From positions 1 through 64,000 of the forward strand of contig NZ_MULI01000036.1 in NCBI RefSeq assembly GCF_002939385.1: a stretch of 64,000 nt of DNA, given 5' to 3'. Shown here one piece after another: positions 42,636 to 50,736 of the stretch. Position 1 is the stretch's first letter. Every line of letters begins with the position of its first letter. The DNA is from Streptomyces sp. MH60. GTDB lineage: Bacteria; Actinomycetota; Actinomycetes; Streptomycetales; Streptomycetaceae. The position numbers and the translations under genes are program-made. The notes below the pieces were generated by a model. The model had not been told where the DNA came from, did not search any database, and saw nothing but the letters and a program-made list of their open reading frames with translations.

Positions 42636-43243
42636 CGGGCGTCTCCCCGTTCGACGTGCCCGCCGAGCAGCCGCTCGACGTACTTCGCGATGACGTCGAC
42701 CTCGAGGTTGACCGGGTCGCCGGGCTGCTTGATGCCCAGCGTGGTCAGGGCGAGGGTGGTGGGGATGAGGCTGACGGTGAAGAAGTCGGGTCCCGCGTCG
42801 ACGACGGTGAGGCTGATGCCGTCGACGGTGATGGAGCCCTTCTCCACGACGTAGCGGGCGAGATCGGCGGGCAGCGAGATCTTGACGATCTCCCAGTGCT
42901 CGGAGGGCTTGCGCTCCAGGATCTCGCCGGTGCCGTCGACGTGGCCCTGCACGATGTGGCCGCCGAGCCGGGCGCCGACGGCGGTGGGGCGCTCCAGGTT
43001 GACCCGGGAGCCGACGGCGAGGGCGCCGAGGCTGGAGCGGTTCAGGGTCTCGGCCATCACGTCGGCGGTGAACTCGTCGCCCTCGTGGTCGACGACCGTG
43101 AGGCAGACGCCGTTGACGGCGATGGAGTCGCCGTGCCGGGCCCCTTCGGTGACCGCGGGGCCGCGCAGGCGGAAGCGACAGGCGTCGTCGAGGGTCTCGA
43201 CGGCGGTGATCTCGCCCAGCTCTTCGACGATTCCGGTGAACAC
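42632..43243 (-). CDS. ribE: Riboflavin synthase
   Basis: A 203-residue protein of two lumazine-binding repeats: MFTGIVEELGEITAVETLDD with VNGVCLTVVDHEGDEF in the first, and GGHIVQGHVDGTGEILERK with VDGISLTVVDAGPDFF in the second. It dismutates two lumazines into riboflavin. It is the first gene of the operon, about 150 bases after the FMN riboswitch. Confidence 0.97.
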   Translation of the reverse strand: MFTGIVEELGEITAVETLDDACRFRLRGPAVTEGARHGDSIAVNGVCLTVVDHEGDEFTADVMAETLNRSSLGALAVGSRVNLERPTAVGARLGGHIVQGHVDGTGEILERKPSEHWEIVKISLPADLARYVVEKGSITVDGISLTVVDAGPDFFTVSLIPTTLALTTLGIKQPGDPVNLEVDVIAKYVERLLGGHVERGDAR

Positions 43244-43394
43244 TTCCCGGGTCCTCCTGCCTCTTCGGGCACGGACTCCGGGGCTGTCGGAACGACAGAG
43301 TCACGAACGAGGACACCGGGAGCGACGCCGGACCGGACGCACCCCTGACGGGTACGCCCAGAAATCGGCGGCGCGCACGTATGCTCGCCCGCCG

Positions 43395-43520
43395 CGCACT
43401 GCCTCCCATCCGGACTTTAACCGTCGGTCCAGGAATTTCACCTGGTCAACCGGTCGCTGGAGGCGACCGGGTCGCGGACTGTAACCGCCGGTTCGGACTT
43501 TCACCGACCCCGGAGTGCGC
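43395..43520 (-). promoter_or_regulatory. FMN riboswitch (RFN element)
   Basis: Read on the minus strand the conserved RFN blocks appear in order: CGGGGTCGGTGAAAGTCCGA, then ACCGGCGGTTACAGTCCGCG, CCAGGTGAAATTCCTGGACC and ACCGACGGTTAAAGTCCGGATGGGAG split across the last helix. The closing P1 stem pairs GCGCACT with AGTGCGC at the two ends. It controls ribE and the genes behind it by FMN. Confidence 0.95.
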
Positions 43521-43663
43521 TGCTTCTGGTACACGGCCAGTGTGCCACGACTGATCCCCGTCCATGCGGACGGAGTGTGTGGAGTGGCTCACAGAACGCT
43601 CCGTCCGGACCGGGACCCCCGCCCAGGACCGCCCCAACTGGGCCGCCATCCCCCCGCATTGAG

Positions 43664-43701
43664 ATTGGTCCATACCTATCGACTCACTGGTCTAGTCCTC
43701 T
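43664..43701 (+). promoter_or_regulatory. Paired DasR-like elements of the large chitinase
   Basis: ATTGGTCCATACCTAT (43664-43679) and ACTGGTCTAGTCCTCT (43686-43701) match the DasR consensus at 11 and 14 of 16 positions. They form the imperfect direct repeats known from Streptomyces chitinase promoters. They end about 37 bases before the GTG start. Confidence 0.8.
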
Positions 43702-43738
43702 CTAGGGTCTGCGCAACTTCCGTGGAGAGGAACCGACT

Positions 43739-46120
43739 GTGCCTTCCCCGTCACGCTCCAGATCCCGCCACAGAGCGGGGCCGGCCCTGTTCGCCGCCGT
43801 CGCCGCCGTCGCCGGCCTGCTGCTCGCCGGCCTCCCGGCGACCGCCTCGCAGGCCGCCGACCAGGAGTCCTGCCGCCCCGACGGTCTCTACCAGACTCCC
43901 GGTGCCGACGTCCCCTACTGCTCGGTCTACGACTCCGCGGGCCGGGAGAGGATGGGCGCCGACCACCCGCGCCGGGTGATCGGGTACTTCACCGGCTGGC
44001 GCACGGGCAAGGACGGCAAGCCGGCGTACCTCGCCTCGGACATCCCGTGGGACAAGATCACCCACATCAACTACGCCTTCGCGCACGTCGACGGCGGCAA
44101 CAGGCTCTCCGTCGGCCCGGACGGCGAGAAGAACGCGGCGACCGGCATGACCTGGCCCGGGGTCGCGGGCGCCGAGATGGACCCGGGCCTCCCCTACAAG
44201 GGCCACTTCAACCTGCTCAACAAGTTCAAGAAGCAGCACCCGGACGTCAAGACGATGATCTCGGTGGGCGGCTGGGCCGAGACGGGCGGCTACTTCGCGG
44301 ACGACGGCTCGCGCGTGGACTCGGGCGGCTTCTACTCGATGGCCACCAAGGCGGACGGCTCCGTCAACCAGGCCGGCATCGACACCTTCGCGGACTCGGC
44401 GGTCGACTTCGTCAGGAAGTACGGCTTCAACGGCGTCGACATCGACTACGAGTACCCGACGACGATGAAGGACGCGGGCAACCCGCTCGACTGGTCCTTC
44501 GCGAACGGCCGCCGGGCCGGTCTGGTCAAGGGCTACGCGGCGCTGATGAAGACGCTGCGCGAGAAGCTCGACCGCGCGGGCGCCGCGGACGGCAGGCACT
44601 ACCTCCTCTCCGTCGCCGCGCCGTCCTCCGGGTACCTGCTGCGCGGCATGGAGACCTTCCAGGTCCAGAAGTACCTGGACTACGTCAACATCATGTCGTA
44701 CGACCTGCACGGCGCCTGGAACGAGTACGTCGGCCCGAACGCCTCGCTCTTCGACGACGGCAGGGACGCCGAGCTGGCCGCCGCGGGCGTCTACGGCAGC
44801 GCCCAGTACGGCGGCGTCGGCTACCTCAACACCGACTGGGCCTACCACTACTTCCGCGGCTCCCTGCCGGCCGGCCGCATCAACATCGGCCTGCCGTACT
44901 ACACCCGCGGCCACAAGAACGTCCAGGGCGGGACCGACGGCCTGTGGGGCAGGGCGTCCGCCTCCTCCTGTCCGGCGGGCTCCGGCCTGGCCAAGTGCGG
45001 GGACGGCGCCGTCGGCATCGACAACCTCTGGCACGACCTCGACACCAACGGCAAGGAGTCCCCGGCGGGCTCCAACCCGATGTGGCACGCCAAGAACCTG
45101 GAGAAGGGCATCGTCGGCGACTACGTCACCGACTACGGCTTCCCGGCGGACACGAAGCTGACGGGCACCTACGCCCGCAAGTACGACGCGACGCTGGTCG
45201 CCCCCTGGCTGTGGAACGCCGAGAAGAAGGTCTTCCTCTCCACCGAGGACGAGCAGTCGGTCGGGGCCAAGGCCGACTACGTGGCGGACCGCGGCATCGG
45301 CGGCACGATGATCTGGGAGCTGGCCGGTGACTACGGCTGGAACGCCGCCAAGGGCCAGTACGAGCCGGGCGACACCCTCACCTCTCTGATGTACGACACG
45401 TTCAAGTCGGCCGCGCCGTACGGGGCGAAGAAGTCGAACGCGGACCTGCCGGCGCAGGCCGTGAACGTGGACGTGGAGTTCACGGACTTCAAGCTGGGCG
45501 ACTCCAACTACCCGATCACGCCCAAGCTGCGGATCACGAACCACACGAAGACCGCGCTGCCGGGCGGCACGGAGTTCCAGTTCGACTACGGGACCTCCGC
45601 CCCGGGGAACGCCTCCGACCAGTCCGGTTTCGGCACCAAGGTCATCAGGAGCGACCACACGGGCGGCAACGTGGGCGGGCTGAAGGGTGACTTCCACCGG
45701 GTGTCGCTGAAGCTGCCGGCGTGGCAGTCGCTGGCGCCGGGCGCGACCGTCGACCTGTCGTTCAACTACTACCTGCCCGTGTCGACCCCGTCGAACTGGA
45801 CGGTGACGATCGGCGGCACGGCGTACGCCCTGGCCGGCGACCTCGCCCGGGGCACGACCGTGGTGGACCCGGGGACGCAGACGCCGACCCCCACACCGAC
45901 GCCGACGCCGACGGGCACCCAGTCCCCGGGGCCGAGCCCCAGCCCGACGGACGGCACCGGGCAGTGCGCCGCCCCGGCCTGGGACGCGGCCGCGTCGTAC
46001 GGCGGTGGCATCGCGGTGTCCCACCGGGGGCACACGTGGAAGTCCAAGTGGTGGACGAAGGGCGAGGAGCCCGGAACCACCGGCGAATGGGGTGTCTGGC
46101 AGGACCTCGGCGCCTGCTGA
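43739..46120 (+). CDS. Secreted modular GH18 chitinase with C-terminal chitin-binding domain
   Basis: GTG start with GGAGAGG nine bases upstream, 793 residues. A signal peptide runs to about residue 40 (ALFAAVAAVAGLLLAGLPAT, SQAADQ). The GH18 barrel covers about 75-560; the catalytic motif is NGVDIDYE (231-238), with Glu238 as donor and Asn at the usual first Asp. A ChiC-type beta domain follows (VDVEFTDFKLGDSNYPITPK, about 575-710). Next is a Pro-Thr linker of TP repeats, then a CBM5/12 module (WDAAASYGGGIAVSHRGHTW; EEPGTTGEWGVWQDLGAC). It degrades crystalline chitin outside the cell and should be DasR-controlled. Confidence 0.95.
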   Translation: MPSPSRSRSRHRAGPALFAAVAAVAGLLLAGLPATASQAADQESCRPDGLYQTPGADVPYCSVYDSAGRERMGADHPRRVIGYFTGWRTGKDGKPAYLASDIPWDKITHINYAFAHVDGGNRLSVGPDGEKNAATGMTWPGVAGAEMDPGLPYKGHFNLLNKFKKQHPDVKTMISVGGWAETGGYFADDGSRVDSGGFYSMATKADGSVNQAGIDTFADSAVDFVRKYGFNGVDIDYEYPTTMKDAGNPLDWSFANGRRAGLVKGYAALMKTLREKLDRAGAADGRHYLLSVAAPSSGYLLRGMETFQVQKYLDYVNIMSYDLHGAWNEYVGPNASLFDDGRDAELAAAGVYGSAQYGGVGYLNTDWAYHYFRGSLPAGRINIGLPYYTRGHKNVQGGTDGLWGRASASSCPAGSGLAKCGDGAVGIDNLWHDLDTNGKESPAGSNPMWHAKNLEKGIVGDYVTDYGFPADTKLTGTYARKYDATLVAPWLWNAEKKVFLSTEDEQSVGAKADYVADRGIGGTMIWELAGDYGWNAAKGQYEPGDTLTSLMYDTFKSAAPYGAKKSNADLPAQAVNVDVEFTDFKLGDSNYPITPKLRITNHTKTALPGGTEFQFDYGTSAPGNASDQSGFGTKVIRSDHTGGNVGGLKGDFHRVSLKLPAWQSLAPGATVDLSFNYYLPVSTPSNWTVTIGGTAYALAGDLARGTTVVDPGTQTPTPTPTPTPTGTQSPGPSPSPTDGTGQCAAPAWDAAASYGGGIAVSHRGHTWKSKWWTKGEEPGTTGEWGVWQDLGAC

Positions 46121-46132
46121 CCCCACCCGAAC

Positions 46133-46210
46133 GGGCCCGGCGGCGGTGACGAAGGCCCTTGCCCGCCGCCGGGTCCCCCGACGCACCCTGCCGGGCTCCG
46201 GCAGGGTGCG
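46133..46210 (+). terminator. Double hairpin terminator of the large chitinase
   Basis: The first stem pairs 46133-46146 with 46163-46177 with one bulge. The second is a perfect 13-bp stem, CGCACCCTGCCGG (46182-46194) with CCGGCAGGGTGCG (46198-46210), with a 3-base loop. Confidence 0.8.
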
Positions 46211-46278
46211 CGGTCGTCGGGGCTGCGCGACGGTGTGAGGGGCGAACCGCACGCCACGTCCGGCAGGGGGCCGACAGC

Positions 46279-47043
46279 ATGACCACGATCCTGGTGACCG
46301 GCGGCACCGGCACGCTCGGCCGGCTCGTCACCGAACGGCTGCGGGCCGGCGGGCACGAGGTGCGGGTGCTCAGCCGGCACAGCGAGCCGTACGCCGTCGA
46401 CCTGCGCGAAGACGGCAGCGGCCTGGACACGGCGCTCGCCGGTGTCGACACGGTCGTGCACTGTGCGACCACGCAGCGCGGCGGGGACGAGCGGTCGGCC
46501 GCGAACCTGATCGTGGCGGCGCGGCGGGCCGGGGTCGCGCACCTGGTCTACATCTCGATCGTCGGTGTCGACCGGGTGCCGCTCGGCTACTACCGGACCA
46601 AGCTCGCCGTCGAGAAGCTGGTGGAGGAGTCGGGGCTCGGGTGGACGGTGCTGCGGGCCACCCAGTTCCACGACCTGGTGGTGCAGGTGCTCCAGGCCCT
46701 GGCCAAGGCCCCGGTCGTGGTGCTGCCGGCCCGTGTCCCGGACCAGCCGGTGGAGGTGGCGGAGGTCGCGGACCGGCTCGCCGCACTGGCCGTGGGCGCG
46801 CCCGCCGGGCGGGTGCCGGATCTGGGCGGTCCCGAGGTGCGCACCTTCGAGTCGTTGGCCCGTGCCTGTCTGCGCGCGACGGGACAGCGACGGGCCGTGG
46901 TGAACGTGCCGCTCGCGGGGAAGACTTACCGCGCGTTCCGCGCGGGCGGCCACCTCGCACCCGAGCACGCGGTCGGCGAGGGCACGTTCGAGGAGTACCT
47001 GGCGGTGCGGTTCGGCGGCGGGGAGGGCGGGCGGCGCGGATGA
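46279..47043 (+). CDS. NAD(P)-binding NmrA/SDR-type protein
   Basis: A 254-residue Rossmann protein. The dinucleotide site is TTILVTGGTGTLGRLVTERL at the N-terminus. VVHCATTQRGGD and HLVYISIVGVDRVPLGYYRT-KLAVEKLVEESG give the atypical SDR (NmrA/complex I NDUFA9-like) pattern, with Tyr and Lys displaced from the classical YxxxK. The ATG at 46279 was chosen at the Rossmann start. The substrate is unknown. It overlaps the next membrane gene by four bases. Confidence 0.88.
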   Translation: MTTILVTGGTGTLGRLVTERLRAGGHEVRVLSRHSEPYAVDLREDGSGLDTALAGVDTVVHCATTQRGGDERSAANLIVAARRAGVAHLVYISIVGVDRVPLGYYRTKLAVEKLVEESGLGWTVLRATQFHDLVVQVLQALAKAPVVVLPARVPDQPVEVAEVADRLAALAVGAPAGRVPDLGGPEVRTFESLARACLRATGQRRAVVNVPLAGKTYRAFRAGGHLAPEHAVGEGTFEEYLAVRFGGGEGGRRG

Positions 47044-47474
47044 GCAGACGGACGGGGCTGCGGGCGGGGCCGGCCGTGCTCGCGGGCGGCCAGGTGGTGC
47101 TGGGGCTGTGGGTCCTGCTGCTGCCCGAGCTGTTCTGGAAGTGGCCGTGGGTGTCGCACCTGCCGCCCTACAACGCACACCTGCTCCGGGACTTCGGCGG
47201 GGCGAGCCTCGCGCTCGCCGTGGTGCTGTGCGCGGCGGTGGCGACGATGGAGCGCCGCCTGGTACTGACGGCCCTGGTGGCCTACCTGGTCTCCTCCGTC
47301 GCCCATCTCCTGTTCCACGCCCGGCACCTGGCGCCCCTGTCGGCGGCGAGCGCCGCGGGCTTCACGGCCCTGCTGGGGACGGCGGTGCTGCTCCCGGCGG
47401 CACTGGTGTGGCTGGCGGCGGACCGCTCGGCGTTCCACGAGCCGGCCCCCGCAGGACGACGGCCGGCTTCCTGA
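47040..47474 (+). CDS. Four-helix membrane protein of unknown function
   Basis: A 144-residue protein with four hydrophobic helices: PAVLAGGQVVLGLWVLLLPE, FGGASLALAVVLCAAVATM, VLTALVAYLVSSVAHLLFHA and AGFTALLGTAVLLPAALVWL. A conserved-looking histidine pair sits in SSVAHLLFHARH. The start overlaps the NAD-binding gene (ATGA), so the two are coupled. I do not recognise a named family; it resembles small actinobacterial DUF4345-like proteins. Confidence 0.75.
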   Translation: MSRRTGLRAGPAVLAGGQVVLGLWVLLLPELFWKWPWVSHLPPYNAHLLRDFGGASLALAVVLCAAVATMERRLVLTALVAYLVSSVAHLLFHARHLAPLSAASAAGFTALLGTAVLLPAALVWLAADRSAFHEPAPAGRRPAS

Positions 47475-47626
47475 GCACACCCCTGCCCGGCCGTCGACGG
47501 CGGTGACCGCCCCGGTGTCACACCCCTGCACGCCGCTCCGCCGAGACGAGCGCCGTCGCGCCCCGGGCAGCCGGTCGCCCGCCAAGGTTCCTTCCCGCGA
47601 CTCCGGCAAGATCCAAACGGCAGAAC

Positions 47627-48826
47627 CTAGCGTTCCGGCGGTGCGAAGAGTTCGTCCTGGGCGCGGTCGCGGGCGGTCAGCAGGGCGCCGCGCAGTACCG
47701 CGCCGCCGCCCAGGGCGCTCGGCCGTACCTCCGTGGCCAGCGGGGACATCCGGGTGAGGCGGTGCTGGACGCGGTCGGCGAGGGCGGCGGCGCCGGCCTG
47801 GCCGATCTCACCGGCGAGGACCAGGCAGCCGGGGTCGAGGACGGAGACGACGGCGGCGGCGCCGAGGACGACCCGGTCGGCGAGCGCGTCGAGGAACCGC
47901 TCGGCGCCCGGGTCGTCACCGGACGCCGAGCGGCGGACCGCCTCCCGGACCAGCGCGGCGGCGTGCGGCCCGGGCCCGGTGGGCGGTGCCGTCACGCCGT
48001 GCTCCGCCGCGAGGGCGGTGACCGCCGCCGAGCCCGCCACGGAGTGGAAGCCGCCGTCGCAGTCGGTGGCGGAGGGCAGGCCCGCGGTGCCCGGCACCGG
48101 CATGAAGCCGATCTCGCCCGCGCCTCCGGAGACGCCCCGGCGCAGGGTGCCGTCCAGGACGACGGCGGCGCCGATGCCGAGGCCCAGCCAGAGCAGGACG
48201 AAGGTCTCGCGGTCCCGGGCGGCACCGTCGCGCTGTTCGGCCAGGGCGGCGAGGTTGGTCTCGTTCTCGACGCCGACCCGCGCCTCGGGGAACTTCTCCT
48301 GGAGCGCGGCCATCAGCCGGCGGTGCCACTCGGGCAGCCCGCTGGAATCCCGGAGTTCGCCGCCGACCGGGTCGATCAGGCCGGGCGCGCCGATCCCGAC
48401 GGTGTGCAGCCGGTCGGCGCCGGCCTCCTTCACCGCGCGCTCGACCAGGCTCACCGCCTGCTCCACCGCGGGACCGGTGCCGGAGTGGTCGTCGATCGGC
48501 ACGGAGCCCTCGGCGAGGACCCGGCCGAGCAGGTCGGAGACGAGTACGGCGACGCCCCCGGTGCGTACGTCGAGGGCGGCGAGGTACGCGCGCTCGGCGA
48601 CGATCCCGTACAGCTTGGCGTTGGGGCCGCGGCGCTGCTCGCCGGACTCCCCCGCCACCTCGATCAGTCCGGAGGCGGTGAGGCGTTCGACGAGGTCGGC
48701 GACGGTGGGCCGGGACAGGCCGGTCAGCTGCTTCAACTGCCCTGCCGTCAACGGTCCTTCCCGCTGGAGCAGGTGCAGGGCGAGCCGGTCGTTGATGGCC
48801 CGGGCGGTGCTCGGGGATGCGGGCAT
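47627..48826 (-). CDS. rokL6: ROK-family repressor, RokL6-type
   Basis: A 399-residue ROK regulator. The N-terminal MarR-like helix-turn-helix is GQLKQLTGLSRPTVADLVER at about residues 28-50. The kinase-like domain has VGIGAPGLIDPVGGEL, WLGLGIGAAVVLDGTL and GEIGFMPV. It lacks the cysteine-rich zinc motif of sugar-binding ROK repressors such as Mlc. S. coelicolor RokL6 (SCO1447) represses the divergent MFS gene SCO1448 in glucosamine metabolism. The same arrangement and the known operator, CTATCAGG-N7-CCTGATAG, are both present here. Confidence 0.88.
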   Translation of the reverse strand: MPASPSTARAINDRLALHLLQREGPLTAGQLKQLTGLSRPTVADLVERLTASGLIEVAGESGEQRRGPNAKLYGIVAERAYLAALDVRTGGVAVLVSDLLGRVLAEGSVPIDDHSGTGPAVEQAVSLVERAVKEAGADRLHTVGIGAPGLIDPVGGELRDSSGLPEWHRRLMAALQEKFPEARVGVENETNLAALAEQRDGAARDRETFVLLWLGLGIGAAVVLDGTLRRGVSGGAGEIGFMPVPGTAGLPSATDCDGGFHSVAGSAAVTALAAEHGVTAPPTGPGPHAAALVREAVRRSASGDDPGAERFLDALADRVVLGAAAVVSVLDPGCLVLAGEIGQAGAAALADRVQHRLTRMSPLATEVRPSALGGGAVLRGALLTARDRAQDELFAPPER

Positions 48827-48879
48827 GCCGGGATCCTTCCAGATCGGCGGCGCGGGGGCCCACGCCGGTAATCCACTAT

Positions 48880-48902
48880 CTATCAGGCAGGCTCCCTGAT
48901 AG
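48880..48902. promoter_or_regulatory. RokL6 operator between the ROK and MFS genes
   Basis: A perfect inverted repeat, CTATCAGG (48880-48887) and CCTGATAG (48895-48902) with a 7-base spacer, lies in the 113-base divergent gap. It ends 37 bases before the MFS start and 53 bases before the ROK start. Confidence 0.88.
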
Positions 48903-48939
48903 TTTACGCCGCGGACTGAAGCACACGAAGGGGTGGACC

Positions 48940-50151
48940 ATGAGCACAGCGACCTACGGGCGACGCGAGGTGAAGCACGCCCGGTACGCCGTCGCGGCCG
49001 TCTTCGCCGTGCACGGCTCCGTCACCGGCTCTTTCGCGACCCGTGTGCCGTGGATCCAGGACCACGCCGGCGTGAGCGCGGGCCAGTTGGGGCTGGCGCT
49101 CGCCTTCCCGGCACTCGGCGCGTCCCTCGCCATGCCGCTGGCCGGGAGCGTCAGCCACCGCTTCGGCGCCCGTACCGCCCTGCGCGGTCTGCTGGCCCTG
49201 TGGACACTGGCGCTGGTCCTGCCCTCCCTCGCCCCGAACCTGCTCACCCTCTGCCTCGCGCTGTTCGTCTACGGCGCCACGGCGGGCATGTCGGACGTGG
49301 CGATGAACGCCCTGGGCGTCGAGATCGAGAACCGTCTCGACAAGTCGATCATGTCCGGGTTGCACGGCATGTGGAGCACGGGCGCGCTGATCGGTTCGGC
49401 GGCCGGCACGCTCGCCGCCCACCTGGGCACGGACGCCCGGACGCACCACATCCTGGCCGCCGCGGTGCTGACCGTGGCGGGCCTGGTCGCCTGCACCTGG
49501 GTGCTGGACCTCCAGCCCGCCGAGGACGAGGACCCGCCGCCGCGCTTCGCGCTGCCGCCCAGGTCGGCGCTGCTGATCGGCGCGGTCGGGTTCTGCGCGG
49601 TGTTCGCGGAGGGCGCCAGCCTGGACTGGTCCGCGGTCTACCTGCGGGGCGAGCTGGAGACCTCGGCCGGACTGGCGGCGGCCTGCACGACGGGCTTCAC
49701 GCTGACGATGGCGCTGGCCCGGCTCGCCGGCGACAAGGTGGTGGACCGGTTCGGCGCGGTGCGCACCGTCCGGGTGAGCGGCGTGCTGGCCACCCTCGGC
49801 GGTCTGCTCGTCGTGGTCGGCGGCCATCCGGCGGTGGCGATGTCCGGCTTCGCGCTGATGGGCCTCGGCATCGCCGTGGTCGTCCCGCTGTGCTTCGCCG
49901 CGGCCGGCCGGGCCGGCTCCAACCCGAGTCTGGCCATCGCGGGCGTCGCCACCATCACGTACACCTCGGGCCTGGTCGCGCCGAGCGCGATCGGCGGTCT
50001 GGCCCAGGCGACCAGCCTGGTGGTGTCGTTCGGTCTGGTGACCCTGCTGGCCTGCTGCCTGGTGGTGTTCGCGCGGGTGCTGCGGTCCGGGGACCGGAAC
50101 CGCCCGAAGATCAGTCCGCCGGTCGCAGAAGTGCCCGACCGGCAGTCCTGA
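48940..50151 (+). CDS. MFS transporter, RokL6-controlled (putative glucosamine exporter)
   Basis: A 403-residue 12-helix major facilitator. HGSVTGSFATRVPWIQDHAG and the GATAGMSDVAMNALGVEIEN segment are typical of the FucP/YbjJ-like branch. The ATG at 48940 is the first start after the operator. The S. coelicolor orthologue SCO1448 was proposed to export glucosamine to relieve toxicity. Control by RokL6 is supported by the operator. The last 41 bases overlap the end of the opposite-strand thioesterase gene. Confidence 0.87.
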   Translation: MSTATYGRREVKHARYAVAAVFAVHGSVTGSFATRVPWIQDHAGVSAGQLGLALAFPALGASLAMPLAGSVSHRFGARTALRGLLALWTLALVLPSLAPNLLTLCLALFVYGATAGMSDVAMNALGVEIENRLDKSIMSGLHGMWSTGALIGSAAGTLAAHLGTDARTHHILAAAVLTVAGLVACTWVLDLQPAEDEDPPPRFALPPRSALLIGAVGFCAVFAEGASLDWSAVYLRGELETSAGLAAACTTGFTLTMALARLAGDKVVDRFGAVRTVRVSGVLATLGGLLVVVGGHPAVAMSGFALMGLGIAVVVPLCFAAAGRAGSNPSLAIAGVATITYTSGLVAPSAIGGLAQATSLVVSFGLVTLLACCLVVFARVLRSGDRNRPKISPPVAEVPDRQS

Positions 50152-50569
50152 ACGCCTCGCTCCACGGCGCCGGGCGCAGCGTCCGGGAGTCCAGCCGGAC
50201 CAGCACCCGGGTGCCGCGGGCGTAGGTGGTGGCGCCGTCCGCCGAGCAGAACCGGAAGCCGTAGGTCAGCCCGGTGGTGCCGAGCCGGTCCAGCCACAGG
50301 TGGACGGCGTACGTGCCGGGCCGGGTGACCGGCGCCTCGTAGCCGATCGTCAGTTCCCTGACCGCGTTGCAGGCGTCGCCGGCCGCCGCCCAGTCACCCT
50401 CGAACCGGACGCCGTACCCGGCCCACAGCTCCGTCCAGGCCCGCTCGACCAGCACCGGGTAGCGGGCGTTGTGCAGCAGTCCGAGCGCGTCCAGGTCGTC
50501 GAAGTGGACGGTGACGGGGACGAGCCGGCCGTGGGACAGGGCGGGGGCGGTGGGGGCTTCGGCGGTCAC
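50111..50569 (-). CDS. Acyl-CoA thioesterase, hot-dog fold
   Basis: A 152-residue 4-hydroxybenzoyl-CoA thioesterase-like protein. The signature is VHFDDLDALGLLHNARYPVL with the catalytic Asp, and GYEAPVTRPGTYAVHLWLDR follows. The GTG at 50569 has GGAG upstream. A start at 50623 would add an Arg-rich tail unlike the family. The 3' end overlaps the MFS gene on the other strand by 41 bases. The substrate is unknown. Confidence 0.85.
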   Translation of the reverse strand: MTAEAPTAPALSHGRLVPVTVHFDDLDALGLLHNARYPVLVERAWTELWAGYGVRFEGDWAAAGDACNAVRELTIGYEAPVTRPGTYAVHLWLDRLGTTGLTYGFRFCSADGATTYARGTRVLVRLDSRTLRPAPWSEAFRTAGRALLRPAD

Positions 50570-50736
50570 GGGCGGGGCTCCTGGTCGTGCTCGGGTGTGC
50601 TCGGTACGGCGGTTCCCCCTCATCCTAAGCGGACGCTCAGCAGACCCGTCGGGGAAGGGTGCAGGTCAACCGCATGGCCGGGCACCCCTGACAATGGTCA
50701 GGTCAGACCTCGGTACAGAGAAAGCGAAACCTCACC

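Noticed and set aside
43301..43534. Short minus-strand frames over the region upstream of ribE
   Set aside because: The sequence is fully explained by the FMN riboswitch and leader.
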